64,000 nt of DNA from Bacteroidales bacterium (GTDB lineage: Bacteria > Bacteroidota > Bacteroidia > Bacteroidales > F082): positions 32,409 through 96,408 of the forward strand of contig JAFPWT010000016.1 in assembly GCA_017394865.1 (NCBI GenBank), in the 5' to 3' direction. Position numbers and translations under genes: made by a program. This document shows positions 46,090 through 53,761 of this stretch, in pieces; position 1 is the stretch's first letter; each line of letters opens with the position of its first letter. The notes under the pieces were generated by a model. The model was given only the letters and a program-made list of their open reading frames with translations, ran no database searches and was not told the DNA's origin.

Positions 46090-47237
46090 CCGCCAATGAT
46101 TTCATCCTCCTTGCTCAAGTCAGGATCCAACCGCTGGATCGGCTTGAATCTGTGGAAGAAACGCAAGGCAATGACACGCAGAACAGTATAGGCCGGAATG
46201 GCCACGAGCATGCCCACCATGCCGCCGATAAAGCCTGCCATCAACAACACGATGAAGATCTCCAAAGGATATGCTTTGATACTCGTGGAATAGATGATCG
46301 GTTGGTAAACAAGGTTGTCCACCAACTGTGCTCCGAACATAATAGCAAAAATAATTAATGCGAAGACCCACACATTCACATCAAGTCCTGCGCCTATTCC
46401 AAGTTTAAGCATGACACCAAGGACGACGCCAAGGATCTCTCCCATCAGCGGGCCCAAGTAAGGGATCACATTCAAAACACCCGCCACAAAAGCAATACCG
46501 ATGGCATAATTGACATCCAAACGGGCGATCAGCCAAAGTCCCAGAAAATCAATCAACGCGACGCCCAGCATCTCTATCACCAAGCCGACAAAATAACGCG
46601 AAAGCAGCTGTTTGATATCGTTAAGCGTCATCTTCGTCTTCTGTTCGATACGGTCGGGCACCAAGGCACAGATAATCCTTTCAAACAAATCGGCATCTTT
46701 CAGGAAAAAGAACGAGATGAAAACAACCGCAAAAGTCCCAATAAAGGTATTGGAGACCAACGACACCACCGATCCGACAAGGCCAGAGACGTTGCCGTAA
46801 TCAACCACCTCGCGCAATTTTTCCGTGATCAACGCCAGCAAGTCAAAATCAGTGCCCAAACCGGGAAACATCCCTATCAGCCAGGTGTTGAGTCCTTCGA
46901 AAATGCTTGAATCCAGCTTCATGCTGTCATTCACCGCTGTGGCATCACGGACGATATTCGTCACCATAGGCACCATCTGTGTGACAATCAGCACCAATAA
47001 GCCGAGAATCACCACGATGGTCAACACCGCCGAAAACCAGTCGGGAAGATGGAATTTCTTGATGTGGACGCCTTTCAAAAATTTCATGACTGGCCGCCCG
47101 ATCAACGACACCACAAAAGCAATGATGATGTAGACCAACACTATCCTGAAGTACCAGCACAAGGCGGCAATAATGGCGAAGATACCCAGTTTGATCAGAT
47201 ATCCAGCCAGTTTATCGGTATTCCTTTCTTCTTCCAT
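46086..47237 (-). CDS. AI-2E family (PerM-like) membrane transporter
   Basis: 383 aa, about 8 membrane helices. Family features are FRIVLVYIIIAFVVSLIGRP near the start, VPMVTNIVRDA, FLKDADLFERIICALVPD, VALIDFLGLWLIARLDVNYA, and GVLNVIPYLGPLMGE. The group includes TqsA and PerM, and some members are Na+/H+ antiporters; the substrate is open. ATG 47237 is used; the frame extends six codons further up into the promoter. Confidence 0.88.
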   Translation of the reverse strand: MEEERNTDKLAGYLIKLGIFAIIAALCWYFRIVLVYIIIAFVVSLIGRPVMKFLKGVHIKKFHLPDWFSAVLTIVVILGLLVLIVTQMVPMVTNIVRDATAVNDSMKLDSSIFEGLNTWLIGMFPGLGTDFDLLALITEKLREVVDYGNVSGLVGSVVSLVSNTFIGTFAVVFISFFFLKDADLFERIICALVPDRIEQKTKMTLNDIKQLLSRYFVGLVIEMLGVALIDFLGLWLIARLDVNYAIGIAFVAGVLNVIPYLGPLMGEILGVVLGVMLKLGIGAGLDVNVWVFALIIFAIMFGAQLVDNLVYQPIIYSTSIKAYPLEIFIVLLMAGFIGGMVGMLVAIPAYTVLRVIALRFFHRFKPIQRLDPDLSKEDEIIGG

Positions 47238-47252
47238 GATCGTAAAAAAAAG

Positions 47253-47260
47253 CAAAAATA
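47253..47260 (-). promoter_or_regulatory. Promoter -7 box of the AI-2E family gene
   Basis: Minus-strand TATTTTTG, about 16 nt before ATG 47237. Confidence 0.45.
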
Positions 47261-47282
47261 ACGATAATTATTTGAATCTTCC

Positions 47283-47290
47283 TATCTTTG
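47283..47290 (+). promoter_or_regulatory. Promoter -7 box of the secreted protein at 47310
   Basis: TATCTTTG followed by CA, 19 nt before ATG 47310. Confidence 0.5.
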
Positions 47291-47309
47291 CATTTTAAAC
47301 GTTGGAAAA

Positions 47310-48317
47310 ATGAAAAAATTGCTTTTGATATTGGTGATAGGGCTTCAACCGGTATTCTCTTTCGCATCAGGTATTCTATTCGAAAGCTTTGAATATGCGA
47401 ACCATGACATGACCTCGCCTATCGGCTGGACTTGCGATGACCAGTCGTGGCTTTGCGGGCATTTTGACAAAGATCACAACCGGACGGCACATGCAGGCGA
47501 CTGGTATGCCTTCACCAACGCTGATGATTCATGGATGTTCATGGAGTTGTTTCTCAGTTCCCAATTAAAATACCGGTTTTCGAGCTGGGTGATCTCCGAC
47601 GGGGCCTACGAGTTGGAGTTCTGGGCAGGCACTGAAGACAATGCCGAACATATGGACCAGCTTCTTTTCACCGTCACGGTAGACGAAGGCAACTATAATA
47701 AAGTATCTGCTTATATCGAGACCATCACAGCCGACTATCCATATTTCGGCATCCACGCCGTCGCCTCCGAAGGAGCTTATCATCTCACCATTGATGAAGT
47801 GAGCGTCGACATGGTATCCAAATATGACTTCCAAGCAACGCCAACCACCATCCAGACCTCGCTTTACCCTGGCGAACAGATTGTTTTCCGCTTCGACGTC
47901 CAGAATCTGGGTTATGAGCCCATTGATGTCATCTTCTCGCCTTCGTACGAATATTTCACCGATATCCACTTCACCGTGGAAGGTACTCCCTGCACCGTCT
48001 TCCACCTCGAGCCCGACGAGACCAAACAAGTCATCACGGAAGCGACGCTGTTGCCGACCGTCGCTGTCGGCTCTACCTGCTGGCTCGATATCATGCTAGT
48101 GCTCGACTGTAACTGTGCCACGTCCATGACCACTTTGTTGGTCGATGTGATCGAATCAGATGGGCTTGCAGAATTTGAAAACGAAAATGAAGCACTTCAG
48201 GTGGAATTGTTCGATCTCACCGGAAAGAAGGTTGACCCCTCCCACCTGAAAGCTGGGATTTACATCGAGCGGACGGTTTCAGCGCAGGGCGTTTCGACAC
48301 GTAAGATCGTAAAATAA
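47310..48317 (+). CDS. Secreted protein with cleaved-adhesin-like domain and T9SS-like tail
   Basis: 335 aa. Signal peptide 1-19 (VFSFA-SG), then a jelly-roll domain (ILFESFEYANHDMTSPIGWT, SWLCGHFD, AYELEFWAGTEDN, HLTIDEVSVDMV) resembling the choice-of-anchor or cleaved-adhesin module of gingipains. An Ig-like domain follows. The end (VELFDLTGKKVDPSHLKAGI then YIERTVSAQG) has the beta pattern of a T9SS type A sorting domain but lacks the YPNP entry. No enzyme motif. Probably a surface adhesin. Confidence 0.65.
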   Translation: MKKLLLILVIGLQPVFSFASGILFESFEYANHDMTSPIGWTCDDQSWLCGHFDKDHNRTAHAGDWYAFTNADDSWMFMELFLSSQLKYRFSSWVISDGAYELEFWAGTEDNAEHMDQLLFTVTVDEGNYNKVSAYIETITADYPYFGIHAVASEGAYHLTIDEVSVDMVSKYDFQATPTTIQTSLYPGEQIVFRFDVQNLGYEPIDVIFSPSYEYFTDIHFTVEGTPCTVFHLEPDETKQVITEATLLPTVAVGSTCWLDIMLVLDCNCATSMTTLLVDVIESDGLAEFENENEALQVELFDLTGKKVDPSHLKAGIYIERTVSAQGVSTRKIVK

Positions 48318-48543
48318 TCTGCTTCGATAGGCTCAGTCCGATCCCTGTACCGTACCCTCTTCATTCCAACAACCAATAAAGTATTAATAATTTTTATTAA
48401 TTTAATAATAATTATTATATATTTTTGATTATTTATCTATTTTTGCAAAAAAAGAAGAAAAATCTATCTAATAATAGTAAAATTACTATTTTTGCAAAAT
48501 CAAATGATCAATGAAGATTGTTTAAACCAGTAAAATCTTAAAA
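48318..48543 (+). promoter_or_regulatory. Intergenic region with tandem promoter boxes ahead of hicA
   Basis: No gene. At 48321-48345 there is a likely remnant of a common intergenic repeat (GCTTCGATAGGCTCAGTCCG). A very AT-rich stretch (48375-48425) follows. Then two copies of CTATTTTTGCAAAA occur 49 bp apart, each with a -7 box TATTTTTG (48438-48445 and 48487-48494). The duplicated box could be a double promoter or a paired binding site for HicB. Confidence 0.45.
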
Positions 48544-48708
48544 ATGTTAGCCAGAGACGGTTGGTACTTAGTTCATCAGGTCGGAAGCCATCGGCAATTC
48601 AGGCACCCCACAAAAAAGGGGAAGGTTACCGTAAACGGAAAACCCAGTGACGACACGTGGGGAGATGAGCTAAAAAGCATCGAGAACCAGTCAGGACTTA
48701 AATTCTAA
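48544..48708 (+). CDS. hicA: HicA-type toxin, apparently N-terminally truncated
   Basis: 54 aa from ATG 48544. The dsRBD-like core DGWYLVHQVGSHRQFRHPTK and KGKVTVNGKPSDD is clear HicA, with the catalytic His in GSHRQF. In the same frame a better start ATG 48511 (MKIV) is followed by TAA at 48523-48525 and then TSKILKMLARDGWY, the normal first helix. So an early stop separates the natural start from the core. The product may lack the first helix or be inactive. It lies 5 nt before hicB. Confidence 0.75.
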   Translation: MLARDGWYLVHQVGSHRQFRHPTKKGKVTVNGKPSDDTWGDELKSIENQSGLKF

Positions 48709-48713
48709 AAAAA

Positions 48714-49121
48714 ATGGAACAAGTAATCATTTCTACTTCGAAAACCGACAATGGATTCAGTGCCAGCTGCGAGTTGATACCAGGATGGATCGTGGCCTAT
48801 ACTGGCAGGTTTTCTGATTTCGTTAAATATGTTCGAGAAAGCATTGACTTTTATGTGGATTGTGCCAAGGCTGACCATGAGGCCTATCCTGTTGTGTTTG
48901 ATTCAGACTACGATTTGCTTTTTCGCATGGACATTCAAAGCCTGCTGTACTGCTACGACAAAATACTCACCCGGGCCGCCCTCTCGAGAATGACTGGCAT
49001 CAACCAACGACAGCTAGGTCATTATATTTGTGGAAGGAGCAAACCTCGCAAACCACAAAGCGACCGAATTGTGAACGCGTTGCATGACTTAGGCAAAGAG
49101 CTCCAAGCCATCACCACATAA
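48714..49121 (+). CDS. hicB: HicB-type antitoxin with C-terminal HTH
   Basis: 135 aa. The N-terminal partial RNase H-like fold (SASCELIPGWIVAYTGRFSD and FVKYVRESIDFYVD) precedes a helix-turn-helix (LSRMTGINQRQLGHYICGRS). The HTH should bind the promoter region upstream of hicA. It neutralises HicA. The antitoxin looks intact, in contrast to hicA. Confidence 0.82.
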   Translation: MEQVIISTSKTDNGFSASCELIPGWIVAYTGRFSDFVKYVRESIDFYVDCAKADHEAYPVVFDSDYDLLFRMDIQSLLYCYDKILTRAALSRMTGINQRQLGHYICGRSKPRKPQSDRIVNALHDLGKELQAITT

Positions 49122-49145
49122 TATCATCCAGTTCTCGCAATGACG

Positions 49146-50378
49146 CTAAACGCTCAGGCACTCATCCAAAGCTTTCTCGATCGCTTTTTGATCCATGTGC
49201 TGGCCGATGAAGACCAGTTTCTGCATGCGGTCGCCGTACTTCTCGTCCCAGTCACGACGCAGACCCTCATCCTGTTCCATCATCTCACGGAGCTCGTCCT
49301 TCGGCATGGTGGCAAACCATGCACCAGCATTGCGGAGCTGCACCTGTTTACCGGCCTGTTCGAAGATGTAGCACACCTCGTCCTCACCTTTGAACCAGCA
49401 GATGCCTTTGGCACGAATTACGTTGCGAGGCAACTTACGGGCCACAAACTCATCGAAACGAGCTAAGTTAAAGGGCTCCCGACGGAAATAGACAAAAGTA
49501 CCGATACCATATTCCTCGGCTTCCCCTTCGTCATGATCGTGATGATGGTGGTGATGATGTTCCTCGTGGTCATCATCGTGATCATGGTGGTGATGTTCCT
49601 CGTGGTCATCATCGTCGTCTTCGTCATGGTCATCGTGATCTTCATCATGGCCCTCCACTTTCTGAATCCATGTAGCGGAGGTAGCCACTTCATCGAAGTC
49701 GAACATGTGGGTGTTCAAAATCTTATCAAAGTCGATGTCGCAGTAGTCGCATTCGATGATCTCGGCCTTCGGCTGGATGGCGCGGATGATCTGCTTGATG
49801 CGGCCACGTTCCGATTCGGAGATTTCAGAGGCCTTGTTGAGCAAAATAATGTTGCAGAATTCCATCTGTTGAATGACCAGGCTCTCCAGGTCATCCTCCT
49901 TCAGGGTTTTCTTCACAAGGTCATCACCGCAGGCAAACTCATCCTGCAAACGCAGGGCGTCGACCACCGTGACAATGCAGTCAAGACGAGCCAGTCCGTC
50001 CTTATAGAACTCGTAGCCCATGCGGGGATAGGTGCAGATGGTTTGGGCTATCGGCTCCGGCTCGCAGATGCCGCTGGCCTCGATGACGATATAATCGAAC
50101 TTGCGCATGGCGGTGAGTTCCTTCAACTGTTTCACCAGATCCATCTTCAGCGTGCAGCAGATACAGCCATTCTGAAGCGCCATCAAGCTGTCGTCACCCT
50201 GTCCAACGACACCGCCTTTTTCAATCAAGTCAGCGTCGATGTTCACCTCACCGATATCGTTGACGATGACGGCGAACTTGATGCCCTTGCGGTTGTTGAG
50301 AATCTTGTTGACCAGCGTGGTCTTGCCGCTGCCGAGGTATCCTGTGAGCAGCAAAGTAGGTATTTGAGGTACTGCCAT
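49146..50378 (-). CDS. CobW/COG0523 GTPase with His/Asp-rich metal-binding insert
   Basis: 410 aa. G3E GTPase metallochaperone: Walker A GYLGSGKTTL (13-22), the conserved C72-I-C74-C75 metal motif in NGCICC, and VIEASGICEPEPIAQT. An insert of about 45 residues (roughly 240-285) is almost only His, Asp and Glu, a probable Zn or Ni reservoir. A CobW C-terminal domain follows (FNLARFDEFVARKLPRNVIR, AKGICWF). It likely delivers zinc to client proteins. The hydrophobic antisense frame at 49533-50393 is an artefact of the His/Asp codons. Confidence 0.92.
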   Translation of the reverse strand: MAVPQIPTLLLTGYLGSGKTTLVNKILNNRKGIKFAVIVNDIGEVNIDADLIEKGGVVGQGDDSLMALQNGCICCTLKMDLVKQLKELTAMRKFDYIVIEASGICEPEPIAQTICTYPRMGYEFYKDGLARLDCIVTVVDALRLQDEFACGDDLVKKTLKEDDLESLVIQQMEFCNIILLNKASEISESERGRIKQIIRAIQPKAEIIECDYCDIDFDKILNTHMFDFDEVATSATWIQKVEGHDEDHDDHDEDDDDDHEEHHHHDHDDDHEEHHHHHHHDHDEGEAEEYGIGTFVYFRREPFNLARFDEFVARKLPRNVIRAKGICWFKGEDEVCYIFEQAGKQVQLRNAGAWFATMPKDELREMMEQDEGLRRDWDEKYGDRMQKLVFIGQHMDQKAIEKALDECLSV

Positions 50379-50403
50379 GATGTTCGTTTTTAGAATTGGA
50401 GTG

Positions 50404-50411
50404 CAAAAGTA
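50404..50411 (-). promoter_or_regulatory. Promoter -7 box of the CobW gene
   Basis: Minus-strand TACTTTTG, 25 nt before ATG 50378. No zinc-uptake-regulator palindrome was recognised. Confidence 0.4.
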
Positions 50412-50452
50412 AGAAATAATTAAGAATTTAGAATTATGAATTTAGAGATGTT

Positions 50453-50460
50453 TATTTTTG
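50453..50460 (+). promoter_or_regulatory. Promoter -7 box of the SprT-like gene
   Basis: TATTTTTG followed by CAGT and then ATG at 50465. With a usual start site 5-8 nt downstream the mRNA would be leaderless or nearly so. Confidence 0.45.
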
Positions 50461-50464
50461 CAGT

Positions 50465-51082
50465 ATGACAGACAAAGAGCTTCAGATTCTGCAACGATAT
50501 TTTCCTGCGGCGGCTGTGCCAATGGTAGTGGAGGCTTATACGCACTCGCGTTTCCAGTTGAAGTTCAAGAAGCCGAGAAATTCGAAATTGGGTGATTTTC
50601 GGCCTCCGCAAGACGGCAATGGTGTGTGCTGCATCACTTTAAACGGTGACCTCAACCCCTACCAGATGCTGGTCACCTTCGTTCATGAACTAGCGCATTA
50701 TACTGTCTATGTAAACTATCCCGAGCGCTATTTGGAACCCCATGGCGAAGAATGGAAGCAGACCTTTGCGCAACTGCTTCTTCCCTATTTGAGGCCTGAT
50801 ATTTTCCCTAAAGACGTTATTGTCGCTTTGGAAAAACACCTTCAGCACATCAAAGCCAGTTCCACTGCCGACGCCAATTTAGCCAAGGTGATGAAACGTT
50901 ACGATGCCAATGCGTCTGGCGAGAAACCGATTACAGTGGACGACCTCCCCGAGGGTGCAATCTTCCAGCTTGCCGATGGTAAAACCTTTAGAAAAGGTCC
51001 GAAACGTCGCACCCGCTATCAGTGCGAGTGTTTGGATAATGGCAGGACATATTCCGTTTCAAGCATGGCGGAGGTAAAATAG
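50465..51082 (+). CDS. SprT-like zinc metalloprotease-domain protein
   Basis: 205 aa, cytosolic. The SprT-like active site is FVHELAHYTVYV (HExxH) with a third ligand His in EPHGEEWKQTF about 22 residues on. The N-terminal KFKKPRNSKLGDFRPPQ and a C-terminal basic beta region (FRKGPKRRTRYQCECLDNGR) are typical. The usual paired Cys of the zinc ribbon are reduced to CEC. The eukaryotic relative Spartan degrades DNA-protein crosslinks; the bacterial role is not settled. Confidence 0.82.
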   Translation: MTDKELQILQRYFPAAAVPMVVEAYTHSRFQLKFKKPRNSKLGDFRPPQDGNGVCCITLNGDLNPYQMLVTFVHELAHYTVYVNYPERYLEPHGEEWKQTFAQLLLPYLRPDIFPKDVIVALEKHLQHIKASSTADANLAKVMKRYDANASGEKPITVDDLPEGAIFQLADGKTFRKGPKRRTRYQCECLDNGRTYSVSSMAEVK

Positions 51083-51214
51083 AATTCTTCGTTTCAGGCA
51101 TTTTTTTCGATAAAAACGTTGCAGTGAATCGAAAAAGTAGTATTTTTGCATCGGATTAACCTCCTAAACCGTACACATTCCAAATCACAATAAGGTAATG
51201 TAGAGTGCGGTTTT

Positions 51215-51641
51215 TTATTTGGTGCATTCCACTTTGTTGACGCAGTATTGAACATGTTTTCCATCCATATCCGTCCTGAACATGTACTCGGCATGCCATT
51301 GGGCCTTTTCTCCCGAATTGAGGATTCTTTCTGGCGATCATTCCATTGAAAGAACCTTCTTTAAGACCTCTCGCTCCACAATGCGATAATGCGGGTGATA
51401 GGCCTCACGGTAGGCTTGGCTATGGTGGACCGCCTGATGGTTTTGTGCTGCCTCCGACAACATGGGTTGTAAAGCTTCAAAATCTTTCACTATCAAGTCG
51501 TATTTCCGGATGACACCAACAATGTCTTCCCAATCCGAAGCCCATTCCGTCTGCGGCTCTTGAACTGCATTGGCACTCTGAACAAAGGCATCCAACGGTC
51601 AAATAGCCCAAGGCCAACCCGATTTGTCCGGCATTGTTCAT
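51215..51641 (-). pseudogene. Decayed gene of unknown family (frameshift plus in-frame TGA)
   Basis: A promoter box is followed by ATG 51641 (MNNAGQIGLALGYLT). The frame then shifts near 51597 into a second frame, 51595-51338 (DAFVQSANAVQEPQ ... HPHYRIVEREVLKKVLSME). After a TGA (51340-51338) the same frame continues for 40 codons (SPERILNSGEKAQWHAEYMF onward) to TAA at 51217-51215. The continuous amino-acid character argues that these are parts of one former gene, or two adjacent ones. The family is not recognised. Confidence 0.5.
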
Positions 51642-51658
51642 TCGGAAGAAATCGGAGA

Positions 51659-51666
51659 CAAAAGTA
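51659..51666 (-). promoter_or_regulatory. Promoter -7 box ahead of the decayed gene
   Basis: Minus-strand TACTTTTG, 18 nt before ATG 51641. Confidence 0.4.
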
Positions 51667-51725
51667 CAAAAAAACCGCAATCCGAGCCTTCGACCGAGTT
51701 ACGGATTATATTCATTGTCGGAGAA

Positions 51726-52262
51726 TTAAACGTTTTTTCCCAGCCCGTACGCCTCCTGCAACTTGGCATTGCCTTCAATCTCTTTCGGAGCGCCCACACC
51801 GCCGCAGAAGATATGGCCTTTAAGACTTGACTTGCCGTAGCAGTCGATCCAGCCCTGCAGACCGCTTTCAGCGCGCTTCGGGACAAATTCCTCGTTCTCG
51901 GCCGCGGTGGTCAGCAGATAGACGTCGCGGAACTTGTAATCCTTGGGATACATGGCGTTCATGCGGTCGATGAGGGTCTTCATCTGTCCGCTCATCTCGT
52001 AGTAGTAGATGGGCGTAGCCCAGCAGACCACGTCGGCGTTCAAGACGCTCTCCATAATGGCGGGCACATCGTCCTTGATGACGCAGGCACCCGTCTTCTG
52101 ACACGACAAGCAGCCAATGCAAAACTTGATTTCCTTGCCTCGCAGCGAGACAAATTCCACTTGATGCCCAGCGGCTTCCGCGCCCTTGGCAAATTGCTCC
52201 GCTAAAGCGTTGCTGTTCGAGCCGGGGCGGAGACTGGTTGAAATAACGATTACTTTTTTCAT
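51726..52262 (-). CDS. Flavodoxin-fold NAD(P)H-dependent reductase (iron-sulfur flavoprotein-like), copy 1
   Basis: 178 aa. FMN-binding start VIVISTSLRPGSNSNALAEQ. A Cys cluster CIGCLSCQKTGAC follows, then WATPIYYYEMSGQMKTLIDR and LTTAAENEE. Such proteins reduce quinones, nitro compounds or other small electrophiles. The Cys cluster could hold a metal or Fe-S site but is shorter than in true Isf proteins. It overlaps the acetyltransferase gene by 4 nt and is last in the operon. Confidence 0.87.
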   Translation of the reverse strand: MKKVIVISTSLRPGSNSNALAEQFAKGAEAAGHQVEFVSLRGKEIKFCIGCLSCQKTGACVIKDDVPAIMESVLNADVVCWATPIYYYEMSGQMKTLIDRMNAMYPKDYKFRDVYLLTTAAENEEFVPKRAESGLQGWIDCYGKSSLKGHIFCGGVGAPKEIEGNAKLQEAYGLGKNV

Positions 52263-52903
52263 ATTTTTATCTTTCTGATTAACGATAGATTGCCACTTGA
52301 CAAGGCCTCGAAATTGGCCTCAATCCTCTCAATGTTCCAATCCCACCATTTCAGTTCCAGCAGATAAGCGATGAATTCGTCGTCGAAGCGCTTTCTGACC
52401 ACACGGCAAGGGTTACCCACGGCGACAGCGTATGGAGGAATGTCCGAGGCCACCACCGAGTTGGCACCGATAATGGCTCCGTCGCCAATATGGACACCTG
52501 GCATGATGGTGACATGCTGACCAATCCAAATGTCGTTGCCCACAATGGTATCGCCTTTCAGAGGCAATTCATCTTTCACTGGAGCAATTGCGCTGCCCCA
52601 GTCACCGCCTATGACATAAAACGGATAAGTCGTCACGCCGTCCATCCTGTGGTTGGCACCATTCATCACAAACTCCACACCTTTGGCGATAGCGCAAAAC
52701 TTGCCGATAATCAGCCGGTCACCAATGAAGTCGTAGAAATGAGTGACGTGCTTCTCGAATTGGTCTGCACCATCCACGTCATCATAATAGGTATAGTCGC
52801 CAATGATGATACGCGGGCTCTTCACCACATTCTTGATGAAGCAGAGGCTTGGGATGTTGGGATTCGGAAAAGCCTCGTTGGGGTTGGGCCTGTTTTTTAT
52901 CAT
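52259..52903 (-). CDS. CatB/Vat-type xenobiotic O-acetyltransferase
   Basis: 214 aa, left-handed beta-helix hexapeptide fold. GDYTYYDD, IGKFCAIAKGVEFVMNGANH (with the catalytic His), HRMDGVTTYPF and the repeats VGNDIWIGQHVTIMPGVHIG match the chloramphenicol/streptogramin acetyltransferase group. Many genomic members have unknown natural acceptors, so drug resistance is possible but not shown. It is embedded in the redox-type operon. Confidence 0.88.
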   Translation of the reverse strand: MIKNRPNPNEAFPNPNIPSLCFIKNVVKSPRIIIGDYTYYDDVDGADQFEKHVTHFYDFIGDRLIIGKFCAIAKGVEFVMNGANHRMDGVTTYPFYVIGGDWGSAIAPVKDELPLKGDTIVGNDIWIGQHVTIMPGVHIGDGAIIGANSVVASDIPPYAVAVGNPCRVVRKRFDDEFIAYLLELKWWDWNIERIEANFEALSSGNLSLIRKIKI

Positions 52904-52924
52904 TGCTATAGATTAAAATGGATC

Positions 52925-53107
52925 CTACTTGTTCATCATTGGCTTTAAAACCAGAAAGAAGATAGCCAACATAAAACTACCGATTGCCATGAGAGTCATT
53001 GGGGTTTTCTTGCGTTTTTCATTCTTCCAGTCGATAAAAGTCCACACCCCACCAGTGACTAACAAAACCAGTTGAACAATCATCCAAATATAAAGGAAAA
53101 CTCTCAT
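52925..53107 (-). CDS. Small two-helix membrane protein
   Basis: 60 aa. Two membrane helices (MRVFLYIWMIVQLVLLVTGG; MTLMAIGSFMLAIFFLVL) are joined by a basic loop (DWKNEKRKK). It fits neatly between its neighbours (13 and 21 nt gaps), which supports it as a real gene. Function unknown. Confidence 0.6.
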   Translation of the reverse strand: MRVFLYIWMIVQLVLLVTGGVWTFIDWKNEKRKKTPMTLMAIGSFMLAIFFLVLKPMMNK

Positions 53108-53120
53108 ATCTTACTAAAGT

Positions 53121-53738
53121 TTATCGGATGAAATTGGTGTATTTCGTCACTTCCTTTTCAGGCAGTCCATTGCGTTCGCGCTCGGCGGCGATGGCGCGCA
53201 TGAGGAAAGCCATGTTACGGCCCAAGATGCGCATGATTTGCACCCCTTCTTCGTCTTGCATCACGTCTTCAGCGGAGTATCCATGCACCATGTTCCAATA
53301 GCGGCTGCTCACGATGGGCATCTCGCTGATGGTGAAATACTTGTTAAGCCGGTCGAAAGCGGCTGTCGTTCCACCACGTCGTGCCGAGACGACCGCTGCG
53401 CCCACTTTCATACGTTTGTCGAACGGGGTGCTGAAAAACAGGCGGTCGAGCAGGTTGGTGAGCGTTCCGTTGGGGCCAGCGTAATACACCGGCGAGCCGA
53501 CCACGAGGCCGTCGGCATGCTCCAACTTGGGCGCCACTTCGTTCACCATGTCGTTGAACACGCAATGGCCCAATTCGGCGCACTTGCCGCAGGCGATACA
53601 GCCTCGGATGTCCTTGTTCCCGATATGGATGATTTCGGTCTCTATGCCGTTTTTCTGTAGTTCTTCCGCCACGATGCTTAAGGCGGTGAAGGTGCAGCCG
53701 TTAGCGTGCGGGCTGCCGTTGATGAGGAGTGCTTTCAT
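53121..53738 (-). CDS. Flavodoxin-fold NAD(P)H-dependent reductase, copy 2
   Basis: 205 aa. MKALLINGSPHANGCTFTAL is the FMN-phosphate loop. CIACGKCAELGHC is the Cys cluster. VVGSPVYYAGPNGTLTNLLD and VSARRGGTTAAFDRLNKYF follow. It is related to iron-sulfur flavoproteins and NADPH-dependent FMN reductases. It lies 23 nt after the glutathione peroxidase gene. With copy 1 it gives the operon two flavin reductases. Confidence 0.88.
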   Translation of the reverse strand: MKALLINGSPHANGCTFTALSIVAEELQKNGIETEIIHIGNKDIRGCIACGKCAELGHCVFNDMVNEVAPKLEHADGLVVGSPVYYAGPNGTLTNLLDRLFFSTPFDKRMKVGAAVVSARRGGTTAAFDRLNKYFTISEMPIVSSRYWNMVHGYSAEDVMQDEEGVQIMRILGRNMAFLMRAIAAERERNGLPEKEVTKYTNFIR

Positions 53739-53761
53739 TTGTAATACGCTTGTTTTTCTTC

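Noticed and set aside
49533-50393. Plus-strand ORF starting with a hydrophobic Met/Val-rich stretch, resembling a membrane protein
   Set aside because: It is the reverse complement of the His/Asp-rich CobW codons (CAC/GAT read as GTG/ATC).
51338-51340. TGA as a possible selenocysteine codon
   Set aside because: The gene already has a frameshift, no selenoprotein motif surrounds the TGA and no clear hairpin follows it; decay is simpler.
51094-51341. Two small minus-strand ORFs (66 and 61 codons)
   Set aside because: They are out of frame with the protein-like reading that continues from the decayed gene.
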